Shown piece after piece: positions 39,282-48,366 of a stretch of DNA of 59,873 nt. The position numbers and the translations under genes were made by a program. The stretch comes from Anaerococcus vaginalis (GTDB taxonomy: Bacteria > Bacillota > Clostridia > Tissierellales > Peptoniphilaceae): positions 176,971 through 236,843 of the forward strand of contig NZ_HE978617.1 of assembly GCF_000307225.1 (NCBI RefSeq). The letters are read 5' to 3'. Numbering within the stretch: the first letter of the stretch is position 1; every line of letters begins with the position of its first letter. The notes under the pieces are model-generated. The model worked only from the letters and a program-made list of their open reading frames with translations, was not told the origin of the DNA and made no database searches.

Positions 39282-39310
39282 GATTATTTCCCCCAAATGA
39301 ATGTAAAATA

Positions 39311-39319
39311 ATGATACCA
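39311..39319 (-). promoter_or_regulatory. Probable extended -10 of the purine operon
   Basis: On the reverse strand, TGGTATCAT forms an extended -10 about 30 bases before the small ORF start. The upstream sequence is a long A/T tract without a clear -35. Confidence 0.4.
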
Positions 39320-39407
39320 TAATTTTTTTAAAAAATAAAGATATTTTACTAATATTTTTTTAGAAATTTTTATCTTATTTTAAAGATTCAAGAAAAAAAT
39401 AATTTTA

Positions 39408-39730
39408 CAGACTGTTTACAAAGTATACAAATCCTCATGCTAAGAATATCATATGGAAAAAATTGGTTTGATTTCAAATTTAAAAATTCGTTAAAAAAAT
39501 CGCACTCTAAAATTTAAAGCAATGATATTTTATTAAATAAATTAACTTCAATTAAATTTTAATTCTTCGTTTTATTCCGAGGGATAAATATTAAAATCGT
39601 GCCACTGGCACAATTTTAAGCTATTTATCTGTCATCGCGTTAGCGAGTTTGCGATTTTAGAATTTTGAAATTTAGAAATCAACAATTTTTGTAGTCAGAT
39701 ATTCGTGCTTGAGGGTTTGTCTATGCTCTG
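39408..39730. repeat. Interspersed palindromic element, long copy with 8-bp flanking duplication
   Basis: The ends match the element at 32206-32402 (CAGACTGTTTAC...CTATGCTCTG). It is flanked on both sides by TAATTTTA (39400-39407 and 39731-39738), like a target-site duplication. Relative to the short copy it has about 125 extra bases in the central loop. The insert contains the nested hairpin GATAAATA...GTGCC-ACT-GGCAC...TATTTATC. It lies between the suf and purine operons. Confidence 0.75.
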
Positions 39731-39782
39731 TAATTTTATTGCGATTTTAAAATTTATAAATGTAATTTTTAAATTTACTACT

Positions 39783-39824
39783 AAAAAAGCATCCTCAGAT
39801 TATTAATCTAAGAATGCTCTTTTT
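39783..39824 (-). terminator. Terminator of the suf operon
   Basis: AGCATCCTCAGATTA and TAATCTAAGAATGCT form a long stem with two mismatches. Read leftward, it ends in TTTTTTAG. The stem overlaps the last codons of the small membrane-protein gene. Confidence 0.75.
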
Positions 39825-40014
39825 CATCTTTAAATTTTTTATATTTTACATAGGCATTTAAAGCCATTAAGATACTAGCAAGCAAAATAATCCACCAGAA
39901 TTTATTTTCCTTTAAATACTGAATTATACAAAGGATTATTAAAAGTACAAAAGTTATTGTGCTTGTTATAAATTCTAAAAGCTTAGAATCTTTTAAAAAA
40001 TTTTTATTTAGCAT
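39808..40014 (-). CDS. Small two-segment membrane protein at the end of the suf operon
   Basis: The 68-residue product has two predicted membrane helices (ITFVLLIILCIIQYL and FWWIILLASILMALNAYV) and a charged tail. I do not recognise a family. It overlaps sufU by 11 bases and is followed by the operon terminator, so it is transcribed with the iron-sulfur genes. The stop codon lies inside the terminator stem. Confidence 0.6.
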   Translation of the reverse strand: MLNKNFLKDSKLLEFITSTITFVLLIILCIIQYLKENKFWWIILLASILMALNAYVKYKKFKDEKEHS

Positions 40015-40438
40015 CTTTATCTATTACCTCATCCAAGGTTTTCCAAGATAAAAGTGCACATTTTACTCTTTGTGGCATATTTGAAATATTTTGAAAAGCT
40101 GCAGCATCTCCAATTTTTTCCAAATCTTCATCACTTATATCTTCTCTTTTTATCATACCAATATAAATTTTCGCCATCTCTTTTGCTTCTTCAATTGTTT
40201 TTCCTACAATTTCATCACACATTACAGAAGTTGCAGCTTGACTAATTGCACAACCATGTCCAGTAAAAGCCGCCTCTGTTATTACATTTCCATCATGTTT
40301 TAATTCCAAAACAATTTCATCTCCACATGAAGGATTATGACCTGGCTCTACTATGTCAGGATTTTCTAATTTTCTTTTATTTTTTTGATTTCTTGAATTT
40401 TCAAGAATTACTTGAGTGTAAACATCATTTAAGTCCAT
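40004..40438 (-). CDS. sufU: SufU-type iron-sulfur scaffold / zinc-dependent sulfur transfer protein
   Basis: The 144-residue protein has the three conserved cysteines in NPSCGDEI, GCAISQAATSVM and RVKCALLSW, plus the conserved Asp of CGD. In Gram-positive bacteria SufU accepts sulfur from SufS and passes it to SufBCD. Its start overlaps the sufS stop by one base. Confidence 0.93.
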   Translation of the reverse strand: MDLNDVYTQVILENSRNQKNKRKLENPDIVEPGHNPSCGDEIVLELKHDGNVITEAAFTGHGCAISQAATSVMCDEIVGKTIEEAKEMAKIYIGMIKREDISDEDLEKIGDAAAFQNISNMPQRVKCALLSWKTLDEVIDKDAK

Positions 40439-41658
40439 TAAAGTCCCATCACCTTTCTTACATTTTTAAGCTCTTTTGCAAAATATTCTACTTCTTCTTT
40501 AGTATTATATATGGCAAATGACGCTCTGCAAGTTGAAGATACATTAAGATAAGTGTGAAGTGGCATTGCGCAATGATGTCCGCTTCTTACAGCAATTCCT
40601 TTCATATCCAAAATTGTAGCAACATCATGTGGATGAATATCATCAAAAGTAAAAGCTACAACCGAACCAGTATTTCTTTTTTCTGGAAAAAATACTTTTA
40701 TATGATCAATATCCTTAATTAAATCATAGGCATATCTTGCAAGTTTATTTTCATGTTCATAAATATTTTCTATGCCAATTTCATTCATAAAATCAATGGC
40801 AGCAGAAAGTCCTACAACTCCGCCTACATCTTGAGTTCCAGCCTCAAATCTTTGGGCAGGCTTTGCAAAAGTTGATTCTTGTTCATAAACATATTCAATC
40901 ATATCGCCACCAAGATTATATGGTTTTAATTTTTCAAGCAAGTCATATTTTCCATACAAAATTCCAATTCCCATAGGTCCATACATTTTGTGAGCAGAAA
41001 AAGCAAGGAAATCACAATCCAAATCTTTCACATCAATTTTTTTATGAGGAGCAAGTTGACAAGCATCAACAATTGAAATCGCTCCAACTTTGTGAGCAAG
41101 TTTTGTAATTAATTTTTGATCAGTAAGTTCACCTGTAACATTTGATGAGGCAGTTATTGAAACAATTTTTGTTTTTTCTGTGATTTTTTCTTTTAATTCA
41201 TCATAATTTAAAGAATAATCATCATTTAGGTAAACATATTTTAAAATTGCTCCCGTCTTTTCACAAACCCTTTGCCAAGGAACTAAATTTGCATGGTGTT
41301 CTAAAATTGAAATTAAAATTTCATCACCTTTTTTCAAATTTTCACTTGCATAGGAATAAGCAACAAGATTTAAAGATTCCGTAGCATTTCTTGTATAAAT
41401 TATTTCTTCGCACTTTTTTGCATTTATAAAATCTTTGATTTTTTCTCTCGTATTTTCAAAAGCTTCTGTAGCCTTCCAAGATAAAAAATGTGCCCCTCTA
41501 TGAGGATTTGCATTTGAATATTTATAATAATCAGCTTGAGCATTTATAACTGAAATAGGATTTTGGCTAGTTGCTGCAGAATCGAGATAGATGATTTTTT
41601 TCCCAGTATTTTTTTCGTCCAAAAATGGAAATTCTTTTCTTATTTTTTCAATATCCAT
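40438..41658 (-). CDS. sufS: Cysteine desulfurase SufS
   Basis: This 406-residue PLP enzyme takes sulfur from cysteine. The PLP lysine is in FLAFSAHKMYGPMGIGILYG, the active-site Cys in GIAVRSGHHCAMPLH, and NFDEI-like TRNATESLNLVA binds the cofactor. It lies between sufD and sufU, with 1-base contact on each side. Confidence 0.95.
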   Translation of the reverse strand: MDIEKIRKEFPFLDEKNTGKKIIYLDSAATSQNPISVINAQADYYKYSNANPHRGAHFLSWKATEAFENTREKIKDFINAKKCEEIIYTRNATESLNLVAYSYASENLKKGDEILISILEHHANLVPWQRVCEKTGAILKYVYLNDDYSLNYDELKEKITEKTKIVSITASSNVTGELTDQKLITKLAHKVGAISIVDACQLAPHKKIDVKDLDCDFLAFSAHKMYGPMGIGILYGKYDLLEKLKPYNLGGDMIEYVYEQESTFAKPAQRFEAGTQDVGGVVGLSAAIDFMNEIGIENIYEHENKLARYAYDLIKDIDHIKVFFPEKRNTGSVVAFTFDDIHPHDVATILDMKGIAVRSGHHCAMPLHTYLNVSSTCRASFAIYNTKEEVEYFAKELKNVRKVMGL

Positions 41659-41659
41659 C

Positions 41660-42706
41660 TTAATCCCTCGTATTCATTTTATGAACTTTATATCTTACTT
41701 TCTCTCTTAATTCTTCATGATCAATTTTATCAATTGTTGGAGCAAAATTTGCCTCAAGCATCAAGCTTTCTGCTTTTTTCTTCGAAAATCCCCTGCTCAT
41801 TATATAAAACAACATAGATTTATCAAATCTTCCAACGCTTGCAGCATGCTCTCCTGATACATCTTTTTCTTCATTTAACAAAACTGGAGCAGACCTATTT
41901 ATAGCGTCTGGACTTAACATTACTGCATAATCTCCAATTTTTCCGTCAGCGTGTTCGCATCCTCTTTTAAGATCAACAACACCCTTCCATCTTTTTTCAG
42001 CTTTTCCTTTCAAGGCTCCATTAAATAAACAATTTGATTTTGTTACTTTTGCCTTATGATCATTGAAGGCTCCTATATCAAGAAAATCTTCTTTTTCTTT
42101 AAAATAAACTCCATTTTCTTCAAGAACTGATTCTTCTCCATCAAGGAAATTTTTGATATTTACATAAGACCTATCTGCTCCAAGTTCTATATATGAAATA
42201 TCAAAATTTGCCCTATCACCTATAATTGATGAAATTTGTTGCAAATTTACAGAATTTTCCAATAAATCTACTACAACAACTAATTTTACAGAAGAATCTT
42301 CTTCAAGATTAATTCTAATTAAAGAATTTAGATATGAATTATCACCTGCTGTTTGGGAAAAATTAACTAAAAATGAAGATTTTGATCCTTTTTTTGCATT
42401 TATATCAATCCTATTTACTAATTGGTTTGATTTTTCATCAAGATTTAAGTTTATAAATTCAAGATCTTTTTCTCCACAAACATCCCTATATACATTAAAA
42501 TTATTAAAGTCCTTATTTTCTTTTAATAAAGATTTAGAAAGTCCATAATTTTTTTCTTCAAAAATTTCATCTAAAGATTTATCATCTTCATTTGAACTTT
42601 CTCTATTATAAAATATTTTATTTTCTTTTATACTTGGAGCTTTTTCACTATAATTTAACTTGGTGTATGACCAAGTAGGCTCTCTCATTACATTTACTTT
42701 TTCCAT
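41660..42706 (-). CDS. sufD: SufD, FeS cluster assembly scaffold subunit
   Basis: The 348-residue protein has the C-terminal beta-helix SufBD core with KGVVDLKRGCEHADGKIGDY, PVLLNEEKDVSGEHAASVGR and MSRGFSKKKAESLM. It forms the SufBC2D complex with the two upstream genes. Its ATG overlaps the sufB stop (TGATG). Confidence 0.9.
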   Translation of the reverse strand: MEKVNVMREPTWSYTKLNYSEKAPSIKENKIFYNRESSNEDDKSLDEIFEEKNYGLSKSLLKENKDFNNFNVYRDVCGEKDLEFINLNLDEKSNQLVNRIDINAKKGSKSSFLVNFSQTAGDNSYLNSLIRINLEEDSSVKLVVVVDLLENSVNLQQISSIIGDRANFDISYIELGADRSYVNIKNFLDGEESVLEENGVYFKEKEDFLDIGAFNDHKAKVTKSNCLFNGALKGKAEKRWKGVVDLKRGCEHADGKIGDYAVMLSPDAINRSAPVLLNEEKDVSGEHAASVGRFDKSMLFYIMSRGFSKKKAESLMLEANFAPTIDKIDHEELREKVRYKVHKMNTRD

Positions 42707-44119
42707 CAGCCATTTGCTCCTTCCAATTCCATATCAATTAAATTGTTCATTTCAACTGCATATTCCAAAGGCAATTCCTTTGCAACAGGTTCTGCAAATC
42801 CTCTTACTATCATAGATTTTGCTTCATTTTCAGGAATACCCCTGCTCATTAAATAAAATATTTGTTTTTGATCAAGAGATCCAATTTTCGCCTCGTGTCC
42901 GCAATCTACTTCATCATTTCTAATATCAAGAGTTGGAATTGTATCTGATTTTGATTCACTTGATAACATTAAATTTTCGCAATCAATTGTTGATCTAGAT
43001 CCCTTAGCTTTTTTTCCAATTTTTACATAGGATCTTGTCATTGATTTTCCATTTCCTTGAGTTATAGATTTTGTAAGAGCAGTTGAATAAGTGTTTGGTG
43101 CGTTGTGAATCATTGCACAGCCATTATCTATATATTGACCATTTGATGCATAAGTTATTCCTGTATATTCTGCCCTTGCTCCTTCTCCATTTAAAATTGT
43201 GGTTGGATAAAGCATTGAAACTTTTGAACCAAAAGATCCAGAAATCCATTCAACTTGACCATTTTCTTCAACGATTGCTCTTTTTGTATTAAGGTTGTAC
43301 ATATTCCTTGACCAGTTTTCTATTGTAGAAAATCTTACTTCAGCGTTTTTGTGAACGAATATTTCTACACTTCCTGCGTGAAGATTTACTACATTATATC
43401 TTGGTGCAGAACATCCTTCTATAAAATGAACTTTTGCCCCTTCTTCAGCAATAATCATTGTATGTTCAAATTGTCCAGCTCCTGGAGCATTTAACCTATA
43501 ATAAGATTGGAGAGGAATATCTACAATAACTCCTTTTGGAACATAAATTAAAGAACCACCTGACCAAACTGCACCGTGAAGAGCTGCATATTTGTGAAGA
43601 GTTGGTGGAATTGCTCTTTGAAAATATTTATGAACAATTTCTTCATGTTCTTTTAAAGCTGTATCAAAATCTGTAAAAATAACTCCTTGATCTGATAGGT
43701 GTTTTTGAATGGAATGATAAACTTCTTCACTATCATATTGAGCTCCAACTCCTGCAAGAGATTCTTGTTCAGCTTGAGGTATACCAAGCCTATCAAAAGT
43801 ATCTTTTATATCTTGAGGAAGGGCATCCCAATTATCTTTTTTTTCAGTTTTTGGTTTAACATAAGTTGTAATATCTTCCATATTTAATTCTGAAAGATCT
43901 GGTCCCCATACTGGATTTTCTGTTTTTTCAAAAATCAAAAGAGATTGGAGTCTTCTTTTTAGCATCCATTCTGGTTCATTTTTCTTTTTTGATAATTCTT
44001 CAACTATTTTTTATTTAAACCCTTATCGGATATATCTGAGTATTCAAATTTGTCAATGACATCATAAATACCCCTATCAATGTCCATAAAGGTTGATTCA
44101 TCAAATTTTTTTCTGTCAT
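42706..44119 (-). pseudogene. sufB: SufB, FeS cluster assembly scaffold, two frameshifts near the 5' end
   Basis: The main frame (from MLKRRLQSLLIFEKTENPVW) carries all SufB landmarks: PPTLHKYAALHGAVWSGGS, HFIEGCSAPRYN, the DCGHEAKIG motif and MSRGIPENEAKSMI. The true N-terminus is one base after sufC, at ATG 44119 (MTEKKFDESTFMDIDRG). It can be read only if one base is added in each of two T-runs on the plus strand, 44106-44112 and 44007-44012. Then a normal 471-residue protein results. SufB holds the nascent cluster. Confidence 0.88.
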
Positions 44120-44120
44120 T

Positions 44121-44850
44121 TTAAACCCACTCATATCCTTCTTTTTCAATTTTTTCCATTAAACTTGAATCTGATGTTTCTTTGATTATTCCATCTTTTA
44201 AAACATGAACATAATCTACTTTTATATTTTCTAACAATTCATTATGGTGAGTTACAACTATTACTGCATTACCATCATTCAAATATTTTTTTATTCCATC
44301 ACTAACAATTCTTACCGCATCTACATCAAGACCTGAGTCTGTTTCGTCAAGCATAGCAAGTTTTGGATTTAGCATTTTTAATTGCAAAATTTCTGATTTT
44401 TTCTTTCACCACCAGAAAATCCTACATTTACATATCTATTTGCATATTCTTCAGATAATTTTAAATCATCCATTTCTTTTTTAATTCTTTATTAAAACCT
44501 AAAATAGATGATTTTTTTCCAGTAACTTCTTCCTTAGCTTGTTTTAAAAAATCTCTAAGTTTTACACCATTAATTGCATCAGGTGATTGGAAGGACATAA
44601 AAATTCCTGCCTTTGCTCTTTTATCAGTTGTAAGATCTGTTATATCTTCGCCTTCAAAAAATATTTTTCCTTCTGTTACATCGTAAACTGGATTTGCCAT
44701 TACGGCATTCATCAATGTAGATTTTCCTGAACCATTTGAACCCATAATTACATGAACTTCTCCAGCATTTACTTTTAAATCTATACCTTTTAATATTTCA
44801 GTATCTCCAACTGAAACATGTAAATTTTCAATCTTTAATAATTCTTTCAT
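44121..44850 (-). pseudogene. sufC: SufC ATPase, two frameshifts
   Basis: The first part has Walker A (IMGSNGSGKSTLM) and the Q-loop (GIFMSFQSPDAI). The end has Walker B (AMLDETDSGLD) and the H-loop (IVVTHH). The middle, with the ABC signature FSGGERKKSE, is in a third frame. Breaks are at T-runs 44477-44482 and 44397-44402; one extra base in each gives 243 residues, the normal SufC length. SufC powers the SufBCD scaffold. It is the first gene of the suf operon. Confidence 0.9.
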
Positions 44851-44901
44851 TTTGTACCTCTTTTTTTATATTTTGAGAAAAATAAACCTATATACATTTA
44901 A

Positions 44902-44929
44902 AGTATACTTCTTTAGTACGGATTGTCAA
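44902..44929 (-). promoter_or_regulatory. suf operon promoter
   Basis: Reading leftward, TTGACA (44929-44924), a 16-base spacer and TATACT (44907-44902) form a near-consensus promoter about 50 bases before sufC. No clear IscR or Fur box was recognised. Confidence 0.7.
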
Positions 44930-45021
44930 AACTTGAAATATTAACATTTTAATATGAATTTTTTTTAATATTTTTAAATTAAATTTTAATTTTATTTCCC
45001 CATAATTTTTTATTTTTTCCA

Positions 45022-45050
45022 AAGAAAAAAACACTTTTTGCAAAAGTGTT
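45022..45050 (-). terminator. Terminator after the HPr gene
   Basis: AACACTTTT (45030-45038) and AAAAGTGTT (45042-45050) pair over a 3-base loop. Read leftward, they are followed by TTTTTTCTTT. It separates the HPr gene from the suf promoter. Confidence 0.8.
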
Positions 45051-45078
45051 CTCCGAAATATTTTTTCAATAATCATTT

Positions 45079-45345
45079 TTAATAATTACTTAATTTATTT
45101 TCTACCAAGTCAACAAGGATTTTTACCGCTTCTTCTTCGCCGTCTCCTTGAGCTTTTATAATTATTTCTTCTCCTTTGCCAGCGCTCATAGACAAAACTG
45201 ACATTATTGATTTTGCATTATAAACTCTGCCATCTTTTTCAACATTTATATCACATACATGCTTTACAGCTTCTCTAATAAATATTGAAGCAGGCCTTGC
45301 ATGTAAACCGATTTCATTTACAAGTGTGACTTTTTCCTCGTACAT
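45079..45345 (-). CDS. ptsH: HPr-family phosphocarrier protein
   Basis: This 88-residue protein shows the phosphorylated histidine in NEIGLHARPAS and the regulatory serine region KSIMSVLSMSAGKG, as in Gram-positive HPr. It could act in the PTS or, as a paralogue, in carbon regulation through HPr kinase. It has its own promoter and terminator and no PTS neighbours. Confidence 0.88.
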   Translation of the reverse strand: MYEEKVTLVNEIGLHARPASIFIREAVKHVCDINVEKDGRVYNAKSIMSVLSMSAGKGEEIIIKAQGDGEEEAVKILVDLVENKLSNY

Positions 45346-45420
45346 ATCTCCTCCATATATATTGATAAATAAATTTTATATTTGTTATTTTTTTAACTAT
45401 TGTACTACAATCTTAAATTT

Positions 45421-45449
45421 ATTATACACGTTTTCCTATAAAAAAACAA
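45421..45449 (-). promoter_or_regulatory. Promoter of the HPr gene
   Basis: Reading leftward, TTGTTT (45449-45444), 17 bases and TATAAT (45426-45421) form a promoter with an extended TG. A leader of about 70 bases separates it from the HPr start. Confidence 0.6.
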
Positions 45450-45600
45450 TAGCGATGATATTTTTTAAAAAATATCAAATTCTTAGAAAATGATTTCCTT
45501 ATCTATGTTTATTATAGCACGATTTAAAATTTTAATAAATGATTATATGGATTTTTATAAAATTCTATTTATTTTTTAGTAGAGTAAATAAAAATAGACC

Positions 45601-45721
45601 CTTGTCTAATGAATTAATCTTATCATAATCATCTTTTCCAAATTTTTTTCTTAAATAAAATTTATAGAAAATTTATAGAAAATTTTTGATTATGATAAGA
45701 TATAAATTCAAATTTTACAAG
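45601..45721. repeat. Long hairpin repeat after pepD
   Basis: ATCTTATCATAATC (45617-45630) and GATTATGATAAGAT (45688-45701) are perfect 14-base arms. Outer segments (GAATT/AATTC and CTTGT/ACAAG) extend the pairing to the edge of pepD. The 57-base inner part contains AAATTTATAG twice. The form and the ACAAGAG end resemble the hairpin at 31610-31736. The rest of 45346-45727 is AT-rich with only the HPr promoter. Confidence 0.6.
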
Positions 45722-45727
45722 AGCCTC

Positions 45728-47146
45728 TTATTTTAATTCTTTTAAAATTTCTATTAGGAATTTATAATTGTTTTCTGTAGATTTTATATTTACTTTTTCT
45801 TCTGGTGAATGGGCTCCTTGGATTTCTGGACCGAATGAGACCATTTGTGTTTCTTTCATATCTTTTTTTAATAAACCGCATTCAAGTCCACCATGGGTTG
45901 TCATAACTTCTGGTTTTTTTCCATTTAATTTTTCCCAAACATTTTTCATTATTTCCAAAAGTTCGCTTTCTTCTCTTTCCCAACCATTATATTCATTTAA
46001 AGTTTTTACTTTTGCCCCAAATATTTCTACTTGGTTTTTTACAAGGTCAAAAATAAATCTTTTTGCTGATGTTACTTCACTTCTTGCAAGAATTGTAAAG
46101 GTGATTTTTTCATCGTCTTCTTCAATTAAGCCAAGGTTTGAACTTGTTACAAGATTTCCAGCATATTTTTTAACTGGACCATTTGCCACAATCAAATTTG
46201 CCTTTACTATTTTTTCTGATAAATCTTTTGTTAGAACTTCTCCATCAAATTCGCATTCTTTTATTATTATTTCTCCTTTTGGATCAGAATTTTTGTATTC
46301 GTGGAGAATTTCTTCTTTTACTTTTTCAAGATTTTTTATTGCATCTTTTACCTTTTCTACTTCAATAATTGCAAAGGCTTCTGATGGTATTGCATTTCTT
46401 TTTACCCCACCTGAAATTTTTCCGATTTTGTATGAATCTAATTCATTTATAATTCTTACAAGACCCTTGATTGCGTTTAATCTGTACTTGTCAATTTCCA
46501 TTCCAGAGTGTCCCCCTTGGAAATTTTTAAGTTCAATTGAAATAAATTCTCCATCTTTTTTTTCATATTCTTTTTCAAATGAATATTTTATATCCATTCC
46601 ACCAGCACAACCAATGGTTAAAATTCCTTCTTCTTCGCTGTCAATATTTAATAAATATTTTGGATTTCCCAATTTTTTTGTATCTAAATTATTAACTCCA
46701 ACCATAGAAGTTTCTTCTCCAGTTGTAATTAAAACAGAAATTGGACCGTGTGAAATTTTTTCATCATCCAAAATAGCAAGGGCATAGGCTACTGCTATTC
46801 CATCATCTGCCCCAAGAGTTGTCTTATTTGCACGAATCCAATCTCCATCAAGAACAAGTTCAATTGGATCTTTTGAAAAATCATGATCTGATCCATTTTC
46901 CTTTACACAAACCATATCCATGTGTCCTTGAAGTAAAACTTCTGGATAATTTTCAAAACCTTGGCTTGCTTTTTTCTTTATATATACATTTAAAACATCA
47001 TCTTGCCAATATTCTAAATTTCTTTTTTTTGCAAAATCTACCAAAAAATCTGAAATTTCTTTTTCATTTCCACTTTCTCTTGGTATATTTGAAATTTCTT
47101 TAAACCAATAAAAAACTTCCTTTGGTTGTAAATCTTTATATTCCAT
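45728..47146 (-). CDS. pepD: Aminoacyl-histidine dipeptidase (M20 family, PepD type)
   Basis: The 472-residue metallopeptidase has the M20C zinc sites: QGHMDMVCVK (His and Asp), TLGADDGIAVAYALAIL (bridging Asp), TTGEETSMVG (catalytic Glu) and LNIDSEEEGILTIGCAGG. It splits short peptides, including those ending in His, in the cytoplasm. It is a single-gene unit divergent from ddl. Confidence 0.92.
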   Translation of the reverse strand: MEYKDLQPKEVFYWFKEISNIPRESGNEKEISDFLVDFAKKRNLEYWQDDVLNVYIKKKASQGFENYPEVLLQGHMDMVCVKENGSDHDFSKDPIELVLDGDWIRANKTTLGADDGIAVAYALAILDDEKISHGPISVLITTGEETSMVGVNNLDTKKLGNPKYLLNIDSEEEGILTIGCAGGMDIKYSFEKEYEKKDGEFISIELKNFQGGHSGMEIDKYRLNAIKGLVRIINELDSYKIGKISGGVKRNAIPSEAFAIIEVEKVKDAIKNLEKVKEEILHEYKNSDPKGEIIIKECEFDGEVLTKDLSEKIVKANLIVANGPVKKYAGNLVTSSNLGLIEEDDEKITFTILARSEVTSAKRFIFDLVKNQVEIFGAKVKTLNEYNGWEREESELLEIMKNVWEKLNGKKPEVMTTHGGLECGLLKKDMKETQMVSFGPEIQGAHSPEEKVNIKSTENNYKFLIEILKELK

Positions 47147-47262
47147 ATTCCCCTCCTAATAATTTTCTTTATCCATTATACTTTGATTTATAAAAATAAA
47201 AACGAAAAATTTAAAATCAAAAAATAATTTTTTATTTTTTTCACATTAAACTCTCCTTTTAT

Positions 47263-47291
47263 TTGCCCTAATTTCCAATATGTAGTAAAAT
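47263..47291 (+). promoter_or_regulatory. Promoter of ddl-murF
   Basis: TTGCCC (47263-47268), exactly 17 bases and TAAAAT (47286-47291) lie just upstream of ddl. Transcription would start about 20 bases before the ribosome site GGAGA. Confidence 0.6.
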
Positions 47292-47319
47292 TTTTATATA
47301 AAATTAGATGGAGAGATAT

Positions 47320-48366
47320 ATGATTAATACTTATTTATTATGCGGTGGTCCTTCAAGTGAGCATGATATAGCTCTTAGAAGTGCCCTCAATATTTCAAAA
47401 AATTTAGATAAAGAAAAATACAATTTAAAAATTGTTTATATCGACAAAAAAGGTAGATTCTCTAAGTCCTTTGATTTTTTTGATACAAATGATGAATTTG
47501 ATCTTGTAAAAACTTGCAAGGAAAATATTTTAGAATCAATTTCTGATTTTCTTTTAGAATTAAAAGATAAGGATAAAGAAAAAACAATAATTATTCCTTG
47601 TGTTCACGGAACCTACGGAGAAGATGGAACAATCCAAGGATTTTTAGATGCAATTGATGTTGCATACATAGGAAATGGACTTTTGTCCTCATCAGTTTGT
47701 ATGGACAAGGTTACTGCAAATGATATTTTTGAAAAAAATAAATTAAAACAAGCAAGATATCTTTATGCAAAAGAAGAAAATTTTGATGAAGATTTCGCAA
47801 AAAAATGTGCAGAATATATAAAATTTCCTATGATTGTAAAACCATCAGCAAACGGATCTTCTGTCGGAGTAAACAAGGCAGAAAATATTGAGGATATTTT
47901 AAAATTTGGAAAAGAAGCCTTAAAATATGATGAAAAAATCTTGGTGGAAGAAGCTATCATTGGTCAAGAAGTAGAAATTGCCATAATTGGAGATAATGAT
48001 TTAAAAGCATCAAAACCTGGTGCCTATGTAACAGATCATATTTTCCTTGACTATGATGCAAAATATTTTGACAAAAAAACAAAAGAGATGCTTCCTTATC
48101 CAATGGATGAAAAACTAGAAAAAGATTTATTAGAATTTGCAAAAAAATGCTACAAGGCTTGTGGATGTCAAGGCTTTGCAAGGGTTGATGTATTTTTAAA
48201 AGATGATGAATTTTATATAAATGAAATAAATACCTTCCCAGGCTTTACCCCTACATCATTTTTTGCAAGACTTTGCAAAATTAGTTTTGGGCTAGAATTT
48301 CAAAATATCCTAGATATCCTTATTGATGAAGGATTCAAAACTTTTCAAAAAAGGAGATTCAAATGA
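47320..48366 (+). CDS. ddl: D-alanine--D-alanine ligase
   Basis: The ~348-residue ATP-grasp enzyme makes the D-Ala-D-Ala dipeptide. CGGPSSEHDIALRSA is the N-terminal signature, PCVHGTYGEDGTIQGFLD and SVCMDKVTAND follow, and MIVKPSANGSSVGVNK and YINEINTFPGFTPTSF form the ATP/Mg site. ATG 47320 has GGAGA at the right distance; ATG 47308 does not. It overlaps murF, the next enzyme in the pathway, by 4 bases. Confidence 0.94.
   Translation: MINTYLLCGGPSSEHDIALRSALNISKNLDKEKYNLKIVYIDKKGRFSKSFDFFDTNDEFDLVKTCKENILESISDFLLELKDKDKEKTIIIPCVHGTYGEDGTIQGFLDAIDVAYIGNGLLSSSVCMDKVTANDIFEKNKLKQARYLYAKEENFDEDFAKKCAEYIKFPMIVKPSANGSSVGVNKAENIEDILKFGKEALKYDEKILVEEAIIGQEVEIAIIGDNDLKASKPGAYVTDHIFLDYDAKYFDKKTKEMLPYPMDEKLEKDLLEFAKKCYKACGCQGFARVDVFLKDDEFYINEINTFPGFTPTSFFARLCKISFGLEFQNILDILIDEGFKTFQKRRFK

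Noticed and set aside
39080-39320. Guanine/adenine (purine) riboswitch upstream of purH
   Set aside because: The conserved core of the purine aptamer is not present. A small ORF and a terminator hairpin explain the leader better.
44888-45076. 62-residue ORF between sufC and the HPr gene
   Set aside because: It covers the suf promoter and the HPr terminator and has low-complexity Lys/Ile/Leu composition.
45768-46787. 339-residue ORF on the plus strand opposite pepD
   Set aside because: pepD on the other strand has all M20 metal ligands. The plus-strand frame is an AT-poor-stop shadow without domains or a ribosome site.
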